Below are positions 8,245-16,319 of a DNA stretch of 37,023 bases, piece after piece; within the stretch, counting starts at the first letter, position 1; the number at the start of each line of letters is the position of its first letter. The notes beneath the pieces were generated by a model. That model was not told where the DNA came from and did not search any database. It saw only the letters and a list, made by a program, of their open reading frames with translations. The DNA is from Methylococcaceae bacterium. GTDB lineage: Bacteria > Pseudomonadota > Gammaproteobacteria > Methylococcales > Methylomonadaceae. The DNA is taken from the NCBI GenBank assembly GCA_028748685.1, contig JAJRDU010000123.1:1-37023 (forward strand). Direction: 5' to 3'. The translations under genes were made by a program, and so were the position numbers.

Positions 8245-8380
8245 GACTATCTGGTATGTTGCGGTTAGTGGCTTTCACGTTTTCGGTGCCACGGGACTTA
8301 TTGGAAAGGCCGTTTTCTCTCAATGACTACTTTTGAGAATTTTCAAACTTTAACGGTGGCGTAGCCATGAAAATTGAACT

Positions 8381-10288
8381 GTGTCGGTAAAACCCACCTC
8401 CTCCATCGATAATACAGACTCGCGCCCTCGTCGTTCGAGGCTGGTGCTGGTCTTTGCATGCCTGTTGGCATTGCTGATCGTTGGCGTTTGGTGGTATCGC
8501 TCGGCGATGATGGCCTTGGTTCTACAACAGTTTCTGGAACGAGCTTCGGTATCGACATCGAAACTTGCCGGATTCCGGTTTGGTTTCCATCAAGCCGAGC
8601 TGTCTGAAATCGAATTCGGCGTCGAGACCGGCGCGGGCCTGTTATCCGCCAGGCTGGAAAATGTAAGTGCCGACTACGACCTTGGCGTTCCTAAAGTCGA
8701 GGCCATTCTCGTCGGTCGTGCCCAGCTAAAGTTTGCATACCAAGACCATCCGGCGAACAAGACCGGAATCGCCGACCCAAACGCGCCCAGCCCGGTGGCG
8801 TTTCCGCTGGAACGGTTAAGCGTCGAGAAACTGGATATCGACATCGATACCCCTTGGGGTTTGAGCCGTTTCTCCGGGCGTGGGGAGATCAAACGAGGAG
8901 ACGCTAATGCTATCGAAGTGTCGTTCCTGGATGCCGGGCAATCCCTCCGCTTCAAATTCAGCCCTGATTTCGGCACGGCAAGGGTAAGCGCCGAACGACT
9001 TCCGGGCGGCAAGGTTTTCGAACTGAATGCGGAACATCTGACCCAGCCCAACAAGCACGCCAACCTCCATGCCGATGCCGCCTCATTCGTCGAATGGCTA
9101 AACGCCAGTTCACTAGTGCCGGAGACCTTGCGGACAAACATGAGCACATCCGGTATATCCCAGGCGACTCCCAGCTTATCGTCGACGCGGCTGGCCATCA
9201 ACCTCGCCACACCCGACAACATCGAGACCCTGCAAGGGAGTATGTCGTTGACTCGGGATAGTCGCGAACTAGTCCACGCCGACTTGTCGATGGCAACACG
9301 GCATCAGACGGTGGTCGATGTCGATGGCCGCCTGGATATGGCCGCCACGGAACTGTTTGGATTGCTGAAGCCGTGGCTGCCGCAAACGACCGGTGACTGG
9401 CAATTTTCCACCGGCACCGTTCAAGGCGCGATGAACCTGCGCTGGCAACCGAATAGAAACAGCTCCGGGACGGCGCATTTAAAAGCTTCGGATTTGGCTC
9501 TTTCAATCGGCTCGGTCAAGGTCCAGAATGGAAGCATAGCCGTGACTATCGCCGACATTGCCAAACATTCCATGGCATTGTCGGCGAATGTCCCGAAACT
9601 CGAGTTGGGTGCGGACATGGCTGCCGCCGACCTCATCGTCAATGCCCACTATATTGGTCAGGACTTGACAGTGGAGCGGGCCGCAATGGCTATGTTTGGC
9701 GGCCTGCTGGAGGTATTGCCTAACACGGTAAATATCAACCAGCTTCCAGTAATATTGACGCTCAGGCTGCAAGACGTCGATCTGTCGCAACTGTTGTCCA
9801 GTCTAAAGTACCAAGATCTTTCCGGGTCAGGTACGGTCAGCGGCGAGCTACCGCTAAGGCTTTCTCGGGAAGCTATCGAATTACAGGACGGAATGCTTAC
9901 CGGGGTGCATCCTGGGGTGATACGCTATCAAGGACCTGTTGCCGACAACGAAAATATTGCCTTCAAGGCGCTACGCAATCTGGCGTACCATAGCCTGCAA
10001 GCCAAGGTTAATTATCGCCCCAATGGCGATTATCATCTGGGCTTTCGCATCAAAGGCAGCAATCCCGAAGTATTGTCGGGGCATCCCTTGGCCTTCAACC
10101 TGAATGTCAGCGGGCAACTGCCGGAACTGCTGCGCAGAGGTTTTGTGGCGGGCGATTTCGAGCGGGCCATTCTGGAACAGGCAACAGCCCGGCCGACGCC
10201 CCCTGAAAAACCAGCGAAGCCGCTACCTAAGCCCCCCGAAGGGGATCAACAACCTACGCCGCCACCGGCGGACCGGAGAAGTCAATGA
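8381..10288 (+). CDS. ydbH: YdbH-family intermembrane phospholipid transport protein (AsmA-like)
   Basis: A 635-residue protein with one N-terminal membrane anchor (about 22-38) followed by a long beta-rich periplasmic region and a proline-rich tail (about 603-635). I identify it mainly by its operon: a small lipoprotein and a YdbL-type protein follow directly, the ydbH-ynbE-ydbL order of E. coli. There YdbH and outer-membrane YnbE form a bridge that carries phospholipids between membranes, partly redundant with YhdP and TamB. This protein is shorter than E. coli YdbH (about 880 residues). The start is the GTG at 8381, the first possible codon after an in-frame stop; the ribosome site is weak. 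A seven-codon frame (MKIELCR) overlaps the start and ends at 8390, which may be chance. Confidence 0.85.
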   Translation: MSVKPTSSIDNTDSRPRRSRLVLVFACLLALLIVGVWWYRSAMMALVLQQFLERASVSTSKLAGFRFGFHQAELSEIEFGVETGAGLLSARLENVSADYDLGVPKVEAILVGRAQLKFAYQDHPANKTGIADPNAPSPVAFPLERLSVEKLDIDIDTPWGLSRFSGRGEIKRGDANAIEVSFLDAGQSLRFKFSPDFGTARVSAERLPGGKVFELNAEHLTQPNKHANLHADAASFVEWLNASSLVPETLRTNMSTSGISQATPSLSSTRLAINLATPDNIETLQGSMSLTRDSRELVHADLSMATRHQTVVDVDGRLDMAATELFGLLKPWLPQTTGDWQFSTGTVQGAMNLRWQPNRNSSGTAHLKASDLALSIGSVKVQNGSIAVTIADIAKHSMALSANVPKLELGADMAAADLIVNAHYIGQDLTVERAAMAMFGGLLEVLPNTVNINQLPVILTLRLQDVDLSQLLSSLKYQDLSGSGTVSGELPLRLSREAIELQDGMLTGVHPGVIRYQGPVADNENIAFKALRNLAYHSLQAKVNYRPNGDYHLGFRIKGSNPEVLSGHPLAFNLNVSGQLPELLRRGFVAGDFERAILEQATARPTPPEKPAKPLPKPPEGDQQPTPPPADRRSQ

Positions 10289-10482
10289 ACTGGAAAGCTG
10301 CAAACAGTGCGCTTATCGCCTGGAGTGCTTCACTCCTGTTGGGATGCGAGCCATCCGTCAGGCTGGAAGCGCCAGACAAACCGATAGAAATCAATATGAA
10401 CATTAAAATCGACCACGAAATCCGATTGAAGGTGGAAAAAGACGTGGACGCACTGATTACCAACCAGAAAGGGCTGTTTTAA
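10285..10482 (+). CDS. ynbE: YnbE-family outer-membrane lipoprotein
   Basis: A 65-residue lipoprotein with lipobox LLGC, lipidated cysteine C21. The acidic/hydrophobic body (KPIEINMNIKIDHEIRLKVE) contains the short beta strands through which YnbE is known to extend the YdbH groove at the outer membrane. The ATG overlaps the ydbH stop in ATGA and is preceded by GGAG, so the two are translationally coupled. The length matches E. coli YnbE (about 61 residues). The identification rests on lipobox, size and operon position together. Confidence 0.88.
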   Translation: MNWKAANSALIAWSASLLLGCEPSVRLEAPDKPIEINMNIKIDHEIRLKVEKDVDALITNQKGLF

Positions 10483-10493
10483 AGGAGCGATCG

Positions 10494-10835
10494 ATGAAAA
10501 ACAAAAATTTGAGGTTAATTCTGGCACCGTTATTTCTTGGCCTGTGCTTGACCGCCATGCCGATTGCCGCCGCCGATCTGGCTCAAGCTAAATCCGCGGG
10601 ACTGGTGGGGGAGCAGATGAATGGCTTCCTGGGGCTGGTTAAGCCCGACGCGCCAGACGATGTACAGGCACTGGTGAAGAGCATTAATGCCCAGCGGCAA
10701 GCGGAATATCAGCGTATAGCCAGTAAGAACGGCGTACCCGTGGAAGAAGTCGCCAAACTCACCGCACAGAAGGTCATAGGACAGACCCCTCCCGGACAAT
10801 TTGTGCAGACGCCTTCGGGCTGGCAAAAGCGTTAA
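10494..10835 (+). CDS. ydbL: YdbL-family periplasmic protein (DUF1318)
   Basis: A 113-residue protein with a signal peptide (about 1-27, ending PIAAA). The mature part matches the YdbL/DUF1318 pattern: ADLAQAKSAGLVGEQMNGFLG, a middle segment with VKSINAQRQAEYQRIASKNG, and the closing segment TPPGQFVQTPSGWQKR. In E. coli YdbL modulates assembly of the YdbH-YnbE bridge. It starts 11 nt after ynbE with AAAGGAG in front. It is the last gene of the operon; the next 468 nt are non-coding. Confidence 0.92.
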   Translation: MKNKNLRLILAPLFLGLCLTAMPIAAADLAQAKSAGLVGEQMNGFLGLVKPDAPDDVQALVKSINAQRQAEYQRIASKNGVPVEEVAKLTAQKVIGQTPPGQFVQTPSGWQKR

Positions 10836-11303
10836 GAAATATCCAAACAAGTTCTCGTCGCCGGTAAAAACAGGAACCTCTTCTTTGCATCGGCGATATG
10901 CTCCAATTCCTGACATTATGATCGTTGCGATGAATCTACTAGCCAATTAAAAACACGGCTAGAGAGAAACAGGAAAGCCATTTGCGGATGCGCATTGCAG
11001 TTCTCCTGATATATGATTCAAGTGAATGCATGCTCCGAATCCACGACCGTTATCTGTACGCTAGCGTACAGATAACGGTTGTCTTGCAAACTTTTCCGCA
11101 ACAAGACCTCGCTACAAGTCCCCGCGACTCCCGTTCGTGCGGAGATAAGTGCGCTACCAGACAGACGGCTGAAAGCTTCTGAGATACCGTCACATTCCGT
11201 TTAGCGGGGCCATCGGCCCTAGCAGGCTCCGATATCCGATTAGCCTCATCTAATTTCTCATATCGCCAGTCCAATTTCCAGATGTATCGCCGGAGAGTTA
11301 GCC
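10836..11303. other. Intergenic region ydbL to second Crp/Fnr gene
   Basis: 468 nt without a convincing gene; short frames here do not look like protein. The one clear structure is the 34-bp perfect palindrome at 11046-11079, annotated separately. GGAG at 11292-11295 is the ribosome site of the GTG at 11304. Confidence 0.6.
11046..11079. promoter_or_regulatory. 34-bp perfect palindrome containing operator copy 3
   Basis: The 17-nt halves are exact reverse complements. The core TGTACGCTAGCGTACA (11055-11070) is the same operator found at 6545, 8229 and 14227, here extended on both sides by ACCGTTATC and its complement. It lies 234 nt upstream of the Crp/Fnr start at 11304. Unlike copies 2 and 4, no good -10 box sits at the class-II distance on either strand, so it may repress, autoregulate, or use a weak promoter. 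As RNA it would fold into a long hairpin, but no T run follows. Confidence 0.7.
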
Positions 11304-12014
11304 GTGCCATCGATCCAAGCAGCCCAACCCGTTACCAATCGCTTACTAGGCGCCCTACCGAGTAAAGATCGCGAACAGTTGCTCTCCCATTGCGAACAAG
11401 TCCACCTCAATTTTGCCGAGGTGGTCTACCGCGTCGGAGAAGTCATTCCGTACGTCTATTTCCCAACCGGAAGCAGCATATCGTTGGTGTCTCCCGTCAA
11501 TGGCGGCGGCGGTTTGGAAGAAGGGCTCATCGGCAACGAAGGCATGCTGGGAATTACCCTGATGTTGGGTGTCGATGTCGCGCCATTTCAGGCACTAGTT
11601 CACGGTGCGGGCCCGGCGTTGCGTATAACGCCGTCATCGTTTCTCCGTGAACTCAAACAAAGCCCTGCGTTGTTGCGAGAGTTGAAACGTTACCTTTATG
11701 TGTCGATAAGGCAGCTTTCGCAAACGGCGGTATGCTCGCACTTCCATGCGGTGGAGGCTCGCCTCGCCCGTTGGCTATTGATGACGCAGGATAGAGCGCA
11801 CTCCGATACATTCCATATCACGCACATTTTTCTGGCGTATCTGCTGGGGGTGAGGCGCGTCGGCGTTACCAAAGCGGCGAATTCGCTACAGCAGCAAAAG
11901 CTGATCTGCTACCACCGCGGAGACATCACGATTCTCGACCGCGCCGGGCTGGAAGCCGTTTCTTGCGGGTGTTATCAGGCCGAAAAGCAAACTTACGAAA
12001 CCATCATGCACTAA
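11304..12014 (+). CDS. Crp/Fnr-family transcriptional regulator (second copy)
   Basis: A 236-residue homologue of the regulator at 6836, with the same layout: nucleotide-binding-like beta-roll (about 20-115), dimer helix with QTAVCSHFHAVEARLARWLL, and winged helix. Its recognition helix is GVRRVGVTKAANSLQ (182-196). Against the first copy this changes E to V and E to K at the two variable DNA-facing positions, so the specificity or the ability to activate may differ. Effector-loop residues also differ (SPVNGGGGLEEG where the first copy has YIMENGASSE). The start is GTG, with GGAG 8 nt upstream. The longest TGTACG palindrome of the window lies upstream, suggesting auto- or cross-regulation. 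Confidence 0.92.
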   Translation: MPSIQAAQPVTNRLLGALPSKDREQLLSHCEQVHLNFAEVVYRVGEVIPYVYFPTGSSISLVSPVNGGGGLEEGLIGNEGMLGITLMLGVDVAPFQALVHGAGPALRITPSSFLRELKQSPALLRELKRYLYVSIRQLSQTAVCSHFHAVEARLARWLLMTQDRAHSDTFHITHIFLAYLLGVRRVGVTKAANSLQQQKLICYHRGDITILDRAGLEAVSCGCYQAEKQTYETIMH

Positions 12015-12355
12015 GCTGTCAGATATTATCGAGGCTATTTGTGCTCCGAAGACTCAGCCGACGAAGCATATCAAGCTCCCGAAAAACAAGCCTGGTAGCT
12101 CAAGACCAGTTCAGAAAGCCAGATAGAACTCGCTGCCGATGCCAATGGCTTATCCGGTATCGAAGCCCATTCCCGACTGGCAAAGAGATGATTTTACCGA
12201 TGGTATAAGGGCAAAACGAGAGTTAGCCGGAAATAAAACCTGTTAGCTTAGACTGTTCGCCTGGGCGGCATTTCGTTAAATCGACGGTAAGGGAGGTTGA
12301 TGTAATAAAGCGAGTGTCCGCCGTGTGGGCCGGACACCGGACGGCATATGCTGGC
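12015..12355. other. Intergenic region between convergent regulator and DUF1207 gene
   Basis: 341 nt with no credible gene. The only structure noticed is the hairpin at 12314-12337 close to the DUF1207 stop codon. Confidence 0.5.
12314..12337 (-). terminator. Possible terminator after the DUF1207 gene
   Basis: GTGTCCG and CGGACAC form a 7-bp stem with a 10-nt loop, 19 nt after the stop codon at 12356 when read on the minus strand. It is followed by TCGCTTTATTAC, so the T run is weak. Confidence 0.4.
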
Positions 12356-13480
12356 TCAGAACAAATAATGAGCGCCTAAACCGATATATTCGACTTTATC
12401 CTTATAAAACTGGCCGCTCGGCGTGTAGCCGTTGAAATATTCGACCATAATCTGCAATTTGCGGCCCAGCACTTTCGCATTATCAAACTCGACGCCGGCT
12501 CTGGCCGATATATCGGTACTCCAATTATTTTCATCGTAATTCTTGATGTCGGCCGCAATGACGGGACGCATGTTGGCAAACTCCAAGCGCCAAGGGCTCC
12601 TAAATTCGATGCCGTACTGAGCCGACCATTTTTTCAACGCGGAAGGCTCTCTATGGAATAAGCCGCCACCGCCGCCGTAAACACGCACGCCATAGGGAAA
12701 CTCATACGACAGTTTCAAATCCACGCCTTCATAACTGAGGTTTACCCGCTCGAATTTGGTATTGACCTTGCGCAGCAAAAACTCATCGCCCAGATGCGAG
12801 CTCTGGTGATAAATCCGGCCGAACGCGGAAAATTGCCCGACGCGGGCGCTGGAATAAAGGGAGGCGATGAAATCGGTATTGACCAAATCGGACGACGCAG
12901 AACCTAGATTGAAATCGCTAAACACGCCGGCTTGAATGCCTGTTTCCCATTGCGCAGTGGAATGTCCGAAGTTGGCGCGATAAAACGGTATGGTTTCGCC
13001 GAAACTCACCGAGGCGATGTCCCTGCCGTCGAAATTGTTACTCTGGTAATTGCGGTAAGCCGCCGAGAAATGCGCCCAACGCGGATCGGCCAGCAAGGCT
13101 TTGAACAAATGACCTGTCGGAAGAAGGCCGGTCGGCAATACCAGCGTGTCGGGCGTTGTCACCGTCTCCTCGCCGGCATTGGCGGCCGCTTCCCTGGATT
13201 GCTCACCCGTCGTTTCGGCTATTTTCACCGCGCTAACGCCAGGGATATCCGACAATAGCTTGGTCGCATCAGCCCGTTCCTTGCCTGTCAGGTCAGCGGT
13301 GGGGAGAGTCACCACGCCATCCTTTACCACCAATGACGGCATATCGAGTTTCAAATCATGCTTCAAAGAGGCGGCGGCATAACCAGCGATATAGGCATCA
13401 TCCGCGGTCGTTGCATGAGCAAATGCCATATACATCAGCAAAACACCCAGCACCACCAAAAATCGACAATGCGCCATCAT
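12356..13480 (-). CDS. DUF1207-family outer-membrane protein with N-terminal BON-like domain
   Basis: A 374-residue exported protein: signal peptide about 1-23, a small alpha/beta segment (about 25-92: LVVKDGVVTLPTADLTGKERADATKLLSDIPGVSAV in outline) resembling a BON domain, then a beta-barrel-like body beginning with LLADPRWAHFSAAYR. It ends in phenylalanine (HYLF), the usual C-terminal signal of outer-membrane barrels. The LLADPRxxxF pattern is that of DUF1207. Its ATG overlaps the TGA of the upstream BON-lipoprotein gene (ATGATGG), so the pair is translationally coupled; either of the two adjacent ATG codons could be used. The two BON-like segments in neighbouring genes suggest that the proteins interact at the outer membrane. 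The function is unknown. Confidence 0.8.
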   Translation of the reverse strand: MMAHCRFLVVLGVLLMYMAFAHATTADDAYIAGYAAASLKHDLKLDMPSLVVKDGVVTLPTADLTGKERADATKLLSDIPGVSAVKIAETTGEQSREAAANAGEETVTTPDTLVLPTGLLPTGHLFKALLADPRWAHFSAAYRNYQSNNFDGRDIASVSFGETIPFYRANFGHSTAQWETGIQAGVFSDFNLGSASSDLVNTDFIASLYSSARVGQFSAFGRIYHQSSHLGDEFLLRKVNTKFERVNLSYEGVDLKLSYEFPYGVRVYGGGGGLFHREPSALKKWSAQYGIEFRSPWRLEFANMRPVIAADIKNYDENNWSTDISARAGVEFDNAKVLGRKLQIMVEYFNGYTPSGQFYKDKVEYIGLGAHYLF

Positions 13481-14085
13481 TGTTTGCTCGGCACGCTGGC
13501 ATTGATCATCAGCTCGTTTTGCACTGATTTCACATTTTTCTGGCTGTTCACCAGCCCTATTATTCTGCCTACGAGTTGTTCGGAATCCACGGTGCCGCTG
13601 AGTTTTACCACGCCATTGACCGTAGTCACTTCAATTTGAGAGGCCTTAAGAACGGGGTCATTTAAAATGACCGTTTTAACATTGACGGTAATCGCCGAGT
13701 CATCGATGTATTCTCCGGTTGCTACGGCTTTATCGACGACCGACTCCTTGGCGGTTTCGATTTTATTTCCGGTGTTGCTGATGGCCTGATCGATTTGTTT
13801 CCCGGCTTTTTCCAGCGCGTCTTTAGAGGCTTCTGCCGATTTATCGATATAGGCACCGGTTTTTTCAGCCTGTTGTCCTACGGTCTCCTTGGCTGCCTCC
13901 ACTTTCTGACCGGCTTTTTCAGTCGTTTGCTCGATCTTTTGTCCTGCGTTGTCGACGGCTTTATCGATTTTTTGCCCTGCCTTTTCCGCTCCACCTTCTT
14001 GTTGGCAGGCCGCCAGTCCGAGAACGGCGGATAAACAGCCAATCAAAAGAATGCTGTTTTGCTGGTACTGATTTGTGGTTTTCAT
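13477..14085 (-). CDS. BON-domain lipoprotein with LEA-like helical repeats
   Basis: A 202-residue lipoprotein. Lipobox LAAC gives lipidated cysteine C27. Residues 30-120 are amphipathic helical repeats built on AGQKIDKAVDNAGQKIEQ and variants, resembling apolipoprotein/LEA-type sequences that lie along membranes. Residues about 128-196 form a BON domain (ILNDPVLKASQIEVTTVNGVVKLSG ... NVKSVQNEL), a phospholipid-associated fold found in OsmY. The start at 14085 is preferred to 14130: AAGGAAACACCC precedes it and the signal sequence fits. It carries its own activator-type promoter (14200-14242) and is coupled to the DUF1207 gene. OsmY-like proteins respond to osmotic and envelope stress; that role here is inferred. 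Confidence 0.88.
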   Translation of the reverse strand: MKTTNQYQQNSILLIGCLSAVLGLAACQQEGGAEKAGQKIDKAVDNAGQKIEQTTEKAGQKVEAAKETVGQQAEKTGAYIDKSAEASKDALEKAGKQIDQAISNTGNKIETAKESVVDKAVATGEYIDDSAITVNVKTVILNDPVLKASQIEVTTVNGVVKLSGTVDSEQLVGRIIGLVNSQKNVKSVQNELMINASVPSKQ

Positions 14086-14199
14086 GGGTGTTTCCTTAGG
14101 TTGTATTGTTTGGAATACGCCAAGTGACATATAGATACCGCCGTTAGAGGAAAAACCTCGGCGATAAGCAATTGGCGATGTACCGAATACTCAGCCCTG

Positions 14200-14242
14200 A
14201 TACTAAGCACAAGAACAGGCATGGTCTGTACGGTATCGTACA
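14200..14242 (-). promoter_or_regulatory. Activator-type promoter: operator copy 4 plus -10 box
   Basis: The operator TGTACGGTATCGTACA (14227-14242) faces the BON lipoprotein gene. Reading the minus strand, TAGTAT (14200-14205) matches four of six -10 positions and lies at the same distance from the operator centre as in copy 2, giving a class-II (-41.5/-42.5) arrangement. The flank GGTCTGTACG is shared with copies 1 and 2, and CGTACATAARGCNGC is shared with copy 1. Confidence 0.62.
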
Positions 14243-14380
14243 TAAGGCAGCTGCAATTGTTATTGGGAACCGGTCAATGCCGCTTCGAGTGGGGTTTATT
14301 GCTAAATTCCGACCATATTTTGGATTTCTCTGGTATGGTCCCACGCTAAACCGTCACTACCGGCATAAGTGTTTACCTTA

Positions 14381-14500
14381 TTTAAGGAAACTCTGATTAA
14401 GTCCTTCGACAGGCTCAGGACGAACGGTAAGTGGTTGATTCCGTTCGTGGTGAGCACGTCGAACCATGAAGGGAATCAACTTGCTCAGAGTTTCCTTAAA
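14381..14500. repeat. Interspersed repeat family A, complete copy (120 bp)
   Basis: It is bounded by the inverted ends TTTAAGGAAACTCTGA (14381-14396) and TCAGAGTTTCCTTAAA (14485-14500), exact complements. Inside is the CCTTCGACAGGCTCAGGACG / GTCGAACCATGA hairpin core common in methanotroph and other proteobacterial genomes. It has no coding capacity and behaves like a small non-autonomous element. Other copies are at 28132-28299 and, partial, at 41-60, about 35906-35975 and 36126-36201. Confidence 0.75.
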
Positions 14501-14771
14501 CAAGGCACTTCCAAAGGCAACTGACTCTGCTCCGAGCGCACGGAATTTCCAAGCCTTATCGGTTTTTTGAAAAAATGGCGATGGTATTGATGCTCAAGAT
14601 TGTCAGTCCCAGGCACAAGCTGGTGGCGAAATTCGATACATGAATTAACCTTGACTGCCCTTGTCGGGTTTTCTTATAGTGAATTCGAAGCTACATTTTA
14701 TGAGGGCACGTTTATGCTGAAACTTGAGCATGGCACGCCGCGAAGAGTCATTACTCAAAGGAGTTAATGCC

Positions 14772-16319
14772 ATGAAGTTTCTTGCCGTTCATCCCAGTCC
14801 GTTGATGTATACCAAGGTGTTTTTACGCCTTGAACCGCTTGGTTTGGAACTGGTCGCCGATACGGCTCGTCGATCCGGTTGCCAGGTTCGTCTGGTCGAT
14901 TTGCAGGTGGAATCGTTTCAGGATTTATACCGTCTGTTGGATGACTGGCAACCCGACATCGTTGCCTTTTCATTGAATTATCTGGCGAATGTGCCGGAGG
15001 TGATCGATCTGGCCAAGGCCGCAAAAGACCGGCTGCCGAATGGCTTTGTGTTTATCGGTGGACATAGCGCCTCATTCACTGCCGAGGAATTATTGGAACA
15101 CGGCGAAGGTAAGATCGATGCCGTTCTCAAGGGCGAAGGCGAATCAGGCCTGCCCTTGTTACTGCAAGCCCTGAAAGAGGACCGCGCCAATATTCATTCC
15201 GTGCCGGGTGTGGTGACCATGAAAGGCGCGGGCGGACAACCGACTTTCATCCCCAATCTGGATGATCTATCGCCGGCACGGGATTTGATCAAACATCGCA
15301 AAAAATATTTTCTAGGCATGCTGGATCCTTGCGCATCGATAGAATTTTCCAGGGGTTGCCCCTGGGATTGCTCGTTCTGCAGTGCCTGGACCTTTTACGG
15401 CCGCAGCTATCGGGTAATGAGCCCGGACAAAGTCGTCGAGGAAATGCAGCGCATCCGCGAGCCGGGAGTTTTTATCGTCGACGACGTTGCCTTCATTCAG
15501 GAAAAGATGGGCTTTGAAATCGGCGAAGCGCTGATACGAAAAGGCATCCGCAAGAAATATTATCTGGAAACCCGTGGCGATGTGCTGTTGCGCAACAAGG
15601 ATGTCTTCAAGCTTTGGAAAAAGATCGGGATGAGTTATCTGTTTTTGGGTATCGAGTCCATCGATGAAGGCGGCCTGGAAAAATACCGAAAACGCATCGA
15701 TTTGAGCCGTAATTTCGAAGCCCTGGAATTTGCCCGTTCCCTGGATATTATGGTTGCCATCAATATCATCGCCGACACCGATTGGGATCATGAGCGATTC
15801 AGAGTGGTCCGGGAATGGTGCAAGGAAGTGCCGGAAATCGTCAATATCAGCATCAACACCCCCTACCCCGGCACCGAAAGCTGGCTGACCGAATCGCGTA
15901 AGCTCACGACCCACGATTACCGCTTGTTCGACATACAACACGCGGTGTTGCCGACGCGGATGTCGATTGAAGAATTTTATGCCGAGTTGATCGAAACCCA
16001 ACGCGTGATGTTTACCAAGCACATGGGCTGGTCGGCGATGAAGAAGTTGTCGAAAAACATCGGTGGCAATCTACTGCGCGGCCAAACCAATTTCGTCGGC
16101 AATTTGTGGAAATTCGACAAAGTATTCAACCCGGCTTTGCAACTGGCCGATCATAAAATGCCGGTCAAATATCAAATGAATCCGCCGGTTCGCGATACGC
16201 AATTCGCCAGCGCCAAGGCGCTCTCACAGTCACTATATGTCCATCAACCGCTGGGCCGCGCCAGTCGGCAACTGGACGATGACACCGAGAAATTTGTTGA
16301 GGAAAGCCGGGGCGTTTGA
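14772..16319 (+). CDS. hpnR: B12-binding radical SAM enzyme, probable hopanoid C-3 methylase
   Basis: A 515-residue protein with an N-terminal cobalamin-binding Rossmann domain (about 1-150, with FIGGHSASFTAEE) and a radical SAM core whose iron-sulfur motif is C196-PWD-C200-SF-C203. The opening MKFLAVHPSPLMYTKVFLRL and the overall pattern match, from memory, HpnR, which methylates hopanoids at C-3 in methanotrophs using SAM and cobalamin. Co-occurrence with shc in this window supports it. The C-2 methylase HpnP is also a B12 radical SAM protein, so a tree would settle the subfamily. I chose the ATG at 14772 over the one at 14724 because AAAGGAG lies just upstream and the protein then starts at the conserved domain. 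No hopanoid gene adjoins it. Confidence 0.85.
   Translation: MKFLAVHPSPLMYTKVFLRLEPLGLELVADTARRSGCQVRLVDLQVESFQDLYRLLDDWQPDIVAFSLNYLANVPEVIDLAKAAKDRLPNGFVFIGGHSASFTAEELLEHGEGKIDAVLKGEGESGLPLLLQALKEDRANIHSVPGVVTMKGAGGQPTFIPNLDDLSPARDLIKHRKKYFLGMLDPCASIEFSRGCPWDCSFCSAWTFYGRSYRVMSPDKVVEEMQRIREPGVFIVDDVAFIQEKMGFEIGEALIRKGIRKKYYLETRGDVLLRNKDVFKLWKKIGMSYLFLGIESIDEGGLEKYRKRIDLSRNFEALEFARSLDIMVAINIIADTDWDHERFRVVREWCKEVPEIVNISINTPYPGTESWLTESRKLTTHDYRLFDIQHAVLPTRMSIEEFYAELIETQRVMFTKHMGWSAMKKLSKNIGGNLLRGQTNFVGNLWKFDKVFNPALQLADHKMPVKYQMNPPVRDTQFASAKALSQSLYVHQPLGRASRQLDDDTEKFVEESRGV

Larger units (their letters stand above)
14131..14771. other. Intergenic region BON lipoprotein to hpnR
   Basis: A long gap between divergent genes holding the promoter/operator at 14200-14242 and the family-A repeat at 14381-14500. 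The 14501-14771 stretch should contain the hpnR promoter; no clear -35/-10 pair was assigned. AAAGGAG at about 14756-14762 is the hpnR ribosome site. Confidence 0.55.

Noticed and set aside
8367-8390. Seven-codon frame MKIELCR overlapping the ydbH GTG start
   Set aside because: It has no ribosome site of its own and is too short to separate from chance; mentioned only in the ydbH entry.
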